Assembly: GCA_033026295.1 (NCBI GenBank)
Contig: CM065169.1
Location: forward strand, 5,466,932 to 5,530,931
Length of the DNA stretch: 64,000 bases
Source: Channa striata
Taxonomy: Eukaryota; Chordata; Actinopteri; Anabantiformes; Channidae
Direction: 5' to 3'
Shown here: one piece after another, positions 59,818-64,000 of the stretch
Layout: every line of letters begins with the position of its first letter
Numbering within the stretch: position 1 is the stretch's first letter
Translations under genes and position numbers: made by a program
The notes under the pieces: model-generated
The model's input: only the letters and a program-made list of their open reading frames with translations
Database searches by the model: none
Told to the model about the DNA's origin: nothing

Positions 59818-62800
59818 TTTTTTTACATTTTACTAGATTAAAACTTATACCTTCCTGAATAATATTATATACATTTTATGTCATTTACGAAGACATGAAA
59901 CCAAAACACTAGGCATAGCAAATGTTAAACATTTTACTTGATGAAGATGATTTTAAAAATTGGCCATTTATATTTGTTCAGTTTAAATTAGTTAATCACC
60001 TCAACTACGCGTTAAAGTAAACAGAAAACTGCTGGAAAATTAAAATGCCTTGACCAAAAACCCATATGAAGATCTTTTGTTTTGAGATTTGTGATAAAAA
60101 TCATTACATGAATGTTCCACCCTTGTTTAATTTCAGGAAATCTTTCACTGATCTTTGACACCGATGCTGCTATTTGGGTGTCATCTTAAACGCATGCATG
60201 TGTAAGATTGTGTGTGCAGCCCAGTATTTCAGTGTCCAACACAAAGCATTCTTCTGCTCTCCGCTTGCCCTGACCAGAAACAAACAGCTCCATCAGGGCC
60301 CCAAAATGAGAACCAGATTAAGCATCATGGCCAGCCGCCCAAAAAAGCTGCTGCGGATTTTCTGAGGCAATATCAGTGACCTTGTCAGCCAAATGATACT
60401 GTACACACAGCTGCACGTGCCAGACACACATCAGACTCATATTCACCACAGGGCTTCTCTCTCAGTTTGTCAGTTCCTTAAAGTCAACTGTAGTCTTGTA
60501 TCATCAGGAGTAAGAACAAAACAACTTAAAGCATATAAAAAAAAATACTACTGTATTTATAGCAGAATTACAATATAATTACACCAAGTGTAGGCAGTGG
60601 TTCCAACAGTTTGGGGGTCTTAGTATCAGTACAAGAAATAATTACATTTATGTCTGCTATGCAAAATAGATTTTTATCTATTTAAAAGATACAATTTTAA
60701 CTTCCTAACCAGACAAAGGGTTGAAAAATATTGCATTGCATTGCTAATAGACACTACTTTTTGTCAGTGGTGGCAAAAGTAACTTGAAAATGAAATGAAC
60801 ATGTTTTAAAAAGTTGAAATAACAATAAAAGATGCATAACAGAACATAAACTATAAAAGAAACCTGTATTAATGTATAGCTACAACACAGGAAACCCACG
60901 AGTGATTTTTTTTAGGTCAGGACTTTAAGGGTGTGAAGAAAATTATGTATTATAAACAAAAGAACAAAAATATTATGATAAATTTTGGCTATATTTTGTA
61001 TTTCTATTCACTTCTAAGATGTATTCAATTTAGGTAAGAGTTAAACAGAAAATATCTTTATGGTTGAATGTGCAATTTAACAAGCGTAAGAAAATGCTTT
61101 TTTCCAAGGTTAGAAATCAAAAAAAGATCACAACCACAGACTGAATTTTATATATGACCACAAGTTGGACAATGCTTTGAAATAATAAACAATAATATTT
61201 TTGAGTTAACAACTACCACTGTTAAATTTCAGATTTTAAAGATACTAATAAATACTCATTTTTTAGCATCAGATTTTTATTATGACTTTATTATTATTTA
61301 TTATGACACATTCTCCACTTACCTGGACCAGGGTCATTTGTGAACCGAGCGCCAGGAGGATCTTCTCTGTCTTGGTGGGGTAGGGGTTGTCTCGATGTTT
61401 GTAGAGCCACTGCTTGAGAGGCCGTGCCATGTCCTGCAGGGCCTGACGCTTGTGTCGAACTTTGCCACCAGTGGGACAACCCCTGTTGAGAGGAAGTATT
61501 AGACAGTTCCATTACATTATAGAAACTTTTCTCATAGAACATAGATACAGAAAGTCATATAGTTTTCAATTTAGGTAAATTGTATGTGGATTTTTCCTTT
61601 TTTGATTTTTTAATTAAATGTATTTGATTTTTTTTTTCTTTTTAATTGATACATTACATTCTTCACTATTTTACAATTTCTGATGTTCTCAAACTCATAA
61701 AATAGAGCCAGTATATTTGTTGTCTACTGAAGTAATTCAAACAATGTTTATGCAGCTGCAAGTGAATTGTCACTACACATAACGAGATCAAGCTGTTCAG
61801 TATGCAATTTTCTCACCCAGAACCCTAGAATTAAGCTAAGAGAAGCTGGATTAAAGGACAAAGAGACACACTGCAAGAAAATGCGTAGCAACAGTAGCAA
61901 CAGAGGAAAAACGTGAAGCAGACATAGAGAGAAAGAAATTGCCACTGCATATGCCACAAACCACCAACACGCTGAAATGAAACAAACAAAAACATTTCAT
62001 TTAGGCCCACATTTTGACAGATTAACATTTTACACCCAGAAGAAATGAAACAAGAACAATCTAGCTGGGTTACAATAAGAGCCGGGCCATAACACATGTG
62101 ACTGACAAAAAAATATAATTATGCTTTTGTTTTTTCCTTACATAAAGAGCTATGATCCATGTTCACATGTGCTACCAAAACCTTTCCATTGTCAACACGG
62201 ATTGCCTACAAAACCCAGTTCAAATACTCAGTGATGAGAATAGTTTTATATAATTATTTTTAAAATATGTATATTAAAAGAAAAGACAAAATAATCAATG
62301 TCATAAACTTCATTACTGACAAACACTTTGTGACATCCTAAAGGAGAAACTGAACATTTACACTGAAGACCGTCTACAGTAGTGAGTCAGGAATGAGACA
62401 GTGGCTCTAGGTTTTGTAGACCTGTAGATGTCAGTATGGCGCCGAGCTTTGCTTCTCCTTTTATCTGACCAAAACGTCCACAGATGTAACATATTTTAGT
62501 CTAACCTCAGAACTGCCTGCTCCCGTTTTACGAATATTTACCTTGTAATCTTGATCGGTCTAAAATCTAGGTTTGAACTCAAAAACACACACAAAACCCA
62601 TAACTTACTGTCCCATAAGCTCATTAATGCAAAACATTCTTCCTTAGAAGTTCACTGGTGAGGCTTTTTAGATCACTGCTGTATCTCCCTTGTCTCTCCT
62701 ATGTGTCCAACTAAGTAACATAGCTGGGCTTCTTACGCCTGTTTCTCTAAACAGTAAATGTTTTAAAATATATATGTTTTTTTTTTCAAAAGCATGGATC

Positions 62801-63485
62801 CCTTATGTGAGTGAGTAAACCACACAGGGAGGTGAGAGAAGAATTTATTTATTACAAACAGATGAAGACATCTTTGAGACACGCTACCGAACGGACTGGC
62901 GTAATTATTAATTTTCAGAATTGAATATTTTATCCGCATATAAACTATTTTATCATTCCGAAATTCAATTAATAGTTATAAAAGCTATTACAACCTTTGC
63001 AAGCATGCATGCAAACATATAGACCACCAGCCTGTATTTACAAGAATGTGACCCAAGATTCCGTGTCTAAACTTGATTTTTCATAATCTAATCTAATTAT
63101 GCGCGCACAAGAAAACAAATAATCACAGAGCACTAATCATTATTTTCACCTTCTCCGGTGATAAACTGTGCACAGAGTGAATCAGTCGTGGAAAAAAGTA
63201 ATCCCTGATGAATAACCCCCAAGGTGCTTCCTGAAGTTCGAGTAGTCCATATGTTGATCCAAGTCATGCATAACCAGCAGCGCTGCAAACAATAGTACGT
63301 TCAACTTACCCACTCCGTCTGTGTCTGATGGCCTGGTTGTCTCTGATGGTCTGGTTGCTGGCGAGGATGTCTGTATGTTGCCCATCGATGACTTCTAGAT
63401 AATTTCTGCTGCTCATTTCCACCTCCTTCGCTTTGTCCTCAAACAGGACCTGGCTACTTAACTTGTTAAACACAATGGTATTCAT
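44177..63485 (-). CDS. mkx: Mohawk homeobox (TALE/IRX-like), complete, six coding exons
   Basis: Nuclear TALE-class homeodomain transcription factor, known in vertebrates as a repressor and regulator of tendon and muscle differentiation. Minus-strand exons 63485-63310, 61482-61323, 58564-58411, 56527-56162, 44551-44518 and 44384-44177 join in phase to 1098 nt, 365 aa plus stop (human 352 aa). The start MNTIVFNKLS matches the family N terminus and is the first ATG after an in-frame TGA (63518-63516). The homeodomain spans about residues 67-128: KVRHKRQALQDMARPLKQWL, the TALE-type NPYPTKTEK loop and recognition helix VSNWFANARRRLKN. Downstream are AEDYVSPPKYKSSLL, RNHSGSFSSNEYDDEL and the C-terminal block YWKEINAAMALTNLAHGK, in the region known for repression domains. 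It is convergent with rab18, as in human. The joins around exon 5 are the least certain. Confidence 0.95.
44518..44551 (-). CDS. mkx: mkx coding exon 5, 34-nt small exon
   Basis: The acceptor tttttttcag ends at 44552 and the donor gtgagt starts at 44517. In the phase imposed by exon 4 it reads ETMDQGSSKCD plus AA, resembling DTLENGSNKGES at the same place in human MKX. It solves a phase mismatch: exon 4 ends with one codon base while every plausible acceptor of the last exon supplies only one. Skipping it would shift the frame. Confidence 0.82.
45211..45445. repeat. Direct repeat, copy 1 (about 235 bp)
   Basis: Starts gttgatgacctttgagacct and ends near ttattgctgctttt-like sequence. It matches 45843-46078 over its whole length with scattered differences. 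It lies in mkx intron 4 and is not one of the retroposon families seen here. Confidence 0.9.
45843..46078. repeat. Direct repeat, copy 2 (about 235 bp)
   Basis: Second copy of 45211-45445 in the same orientation, offset about 632 bp. Shared segments include caatacaggcaaagatgtga, gtgtcagcacaaatgagtca and gtcatttgtcataatgctta. No tRNA head, LINE tail or terminal inverted repeat is visible. Confidence 0.9.
46363..46396 (+). repeat. (TG)n microsatellite
   Basis: About 17 TG units in mkx intron 4. Confidence 0.96.
47775..49403 (+). mobile_element. L2-like LINE family A, longest copy
   Basis: It encodes LLKKPCLDPGVLANYRPISN, an RT palm start (LVLLDLNAAFDTIDHK), NGVPQGS, a FHCYADDTH catalytic motif (48541-48567, readable in one frame), NFLLLNSDKTEVIVFEPKSL and the C-terminal KALNGQAPSYLKDLLVPYHP region. 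The tail is gcactatataaataaagttg then aattgaattgaattg. Deletions near 48765 and 49324 and several stops and frameshifts make it inactive. It lies antisense to mkx in intron 4. Confidence 0.9.
52725..52955 (-). mobile_element. SINE family 1, divergent copy
   Basis: The sequence taaatgcccgcttatataga, tttacccattcacacagaca, acacaccgatagcaatggct and gttcagcctaacgacacttt follows the layout of the SINE at 2754-3056 at lower similarity. Its 3' end carries a 9-bp inverted repeat (ATAAGCGGG / CCCGCTTAT, 52729-52752). Confidence 0.65.
54891..54909 (+). repeat. (CA)n run
   Basis: About nine CA units in mkx intron 4. Confidence 0.85.
56162..56527 (-). CDS. mkx: mkx coding exon 4
   Basis: The acceptor ggtttag ends at 56528 and the donor gtaagg starts at 56161. 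It encodes DGDNLQRTQSG, the EDYVSPPKYKSSLLHRYLND, SLRHVM and RNHSGSFSSNEYDDELLSPS blocks of the family, then FYRT. A Met/Gly-rich stretch (VVGMTMGIGRGTGL) is unlike what I recall of human MKX and may account for part of the extra length. Length 366 nt. Confidence 0.94.
56528..58410. other. mkx intron 3
   Basis: About 1.9 kb, AT-rich, with no repeat element or extra exon that I recognise. Confidence 0.6.
58411..58564 (-). CDS. mkx: mkx coding exon 3: recognition helix
   Basis: The acceptor ctttcag ends at 58565 and the donor gtacag starts at 58410. It encodes VSNWFANARRRLKNTVRQPD, LSWALRIKLYNKYVQGNAER and LSVSSDDSCSE plus one base. The WFANARRR core carries the homeodomain DNA-contact residues. 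Length 154 nt. Confidence 0.96.
58565..61322. other. mkx intron 2
   Basis: About 2.8 kb separating the homeodomain helices 1-2 exon from the recognition-helix exon. It contains an AT microsatellite (59781-59814). Nothing else is identifiable. Confidence 0.6.
59781..59814 (+). repeat. (AT)n microsatellite
   Basis: Seventeen uninterrupted AT units in mkx intron 2. Confidence 0.97.
61323..61482 (-). CDS. mkx: mkx coding exon 2: first two homeodomain helices
   Basis: The acceptor tctcaacag ends at 61483 and the donor gtaagt starts at 61322. After completing glycine the frame reads GCPTGGKVRHKRQALQDMAR, PLKQWLYKHRDNPYPTKTEK and ILLALGSQMTLVQ. It includes the TALE three-residue loop extension (PYP). 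It ends on a codon boundary. Length 160 nt. Confidence 0.95.
61483..63309. other. mkx intron 1
   Basis: About 1.8 kb, AT-rich, with no mobile element or extra coding exon recognised. Confidence 0.6.
63310..63485 (-). CDS. mkx: mkx coding exon 1
   Basis: Encodes MNTIVFNKLSSQVLFEDKAK through to AIRHRRS and two bases of a glycine codon. The donor gtaagt occupies 63309-63304 on the minus strand. An in-frame TGA 30 nt upstream fixes the start. Length 176 nt. Confidence 0.93.
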
Positions 63486-64000
63486 CTTTTGCCAGACAGT
63501 CTTTTGTCGCAAAATTCAGTCTCTGATGCGCAAAATTCAAAAAGGAAAACAAAATCTCGTTGGTTTGTTCACAACGTCCCAGTTTCTCCCCTGAGGAACA
63601 AGTGCAATGTTTTACAACACACTTTTTTTGCATTTATTGCCAATACAAAGCATGTACAAGTTAGGTCACTGACGATAAAACAAATGAATTTTTCTATTAA
63701 GAAATAATATATCAATTTAATGTCAATCCCAGACACACGCCTCTCAATATTAACTTGATATCTTGTCTCTAGTGTGTGGTGACATTATTCTCCACCATGT
63801 GTCCGCTCAAACAAAGATGCACAATAAACAAAAAAATAAACAGTTGGTATTTAAATCTGTACCTACCGATAATTTTGATGAAAAGCATAGAATGAGATTG
63901 TGCCCAACAGACACCAGTGCCATTGAGAGAAATTTGGTTAAATAACTTTAATCTTGAGTTTTCCTACAAGCGGCAGAATTCCTGTCTAAATTATATTTAA
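63486..64000 (-). other. mkx: mkx 5' UTR and upstream region
   Basis: Sequence upstream of the mkx start codon on the minus strand. It contains the in-frame stop at 63518-63516. I see no clear TATA box, CpG-rich core or splice junction that would place the transcription start, so an upstream noncoding exon outside the window remains possible. Confidence 0.4.

Noticed and set aside
63486..63512. mkx start further upstream (extra residues RQKTVWQK)
   Set aside because: There is no ATG; the extension would need a TTG start, and an in-frame TGA lies directly upstream of it.

Overview
The window is vertebrate nuclear DNA, almost certainly from a teleost fish. The genes are split by GT-AG introns, the coding exons match vertebrate ITGB1, RAB18 and MKX closely, and introns and spacers are full of fish-type retroposons (L2-like and RTE LINEs, tRNA-headed SINEs), a Tc1-like transposon and microsatellites. 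No species assignment is possible from the sequence alone. There is no bacterial-style operon, CRISPR array or prophage, and I found no convincing new biological system. The most informative features are an alternative integrin exon, a very short mkx exon and the pattern of the repeats.

Layout. (1) 1454-7309, plus strand: the 3' end of an integrin beta-1 gene (itgb1): last I-EGF region, beta-tail domain, transmembrane helix and two alternative cytoplasmic ends. One is the ubiquitous beta1A type; the other is an exon closely matching the muscle beta1D type. A poly(A) signal lies at 8291. (2) 8946-25267, plus strand: a complete seven-exon rab18 gene (204 aa) starting about 650 bp after the itgb1 poly(A) signal, with two ETS-like sites just upstream. 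Its introns carry an internally deleted Tc1-like transposon, an RTE LINE with an L2-like LINE nested in it, and more L2-like copies. (3) 26.9-44.1 kb: intergenic, or mkx 3' UTR in part; only repeats and unrecognised sequence. (4) 44177-63485, minus strand: a complete mkx (mohawk TALE homeobox) coding region in six coding exons (365 aa), including a 34-nt exon. rab18 and mkx are convergent, as in human. The last 500 bp is mkx 5' UTR or promoter territory.

The three genes do not form one pathway: integrin beta-1 is the surface matrix receptor, Rab18 an ER and lipid-droplet GTPase, Mkx a tendon and muscle transcriptional repressor. Their adjacency is best read as conserved vertebrate synteny. 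Exon boundaries come from reading splice consensus, codon phase and remembered family sequence; no alignment was run. Every junction given keeps the reading frame.
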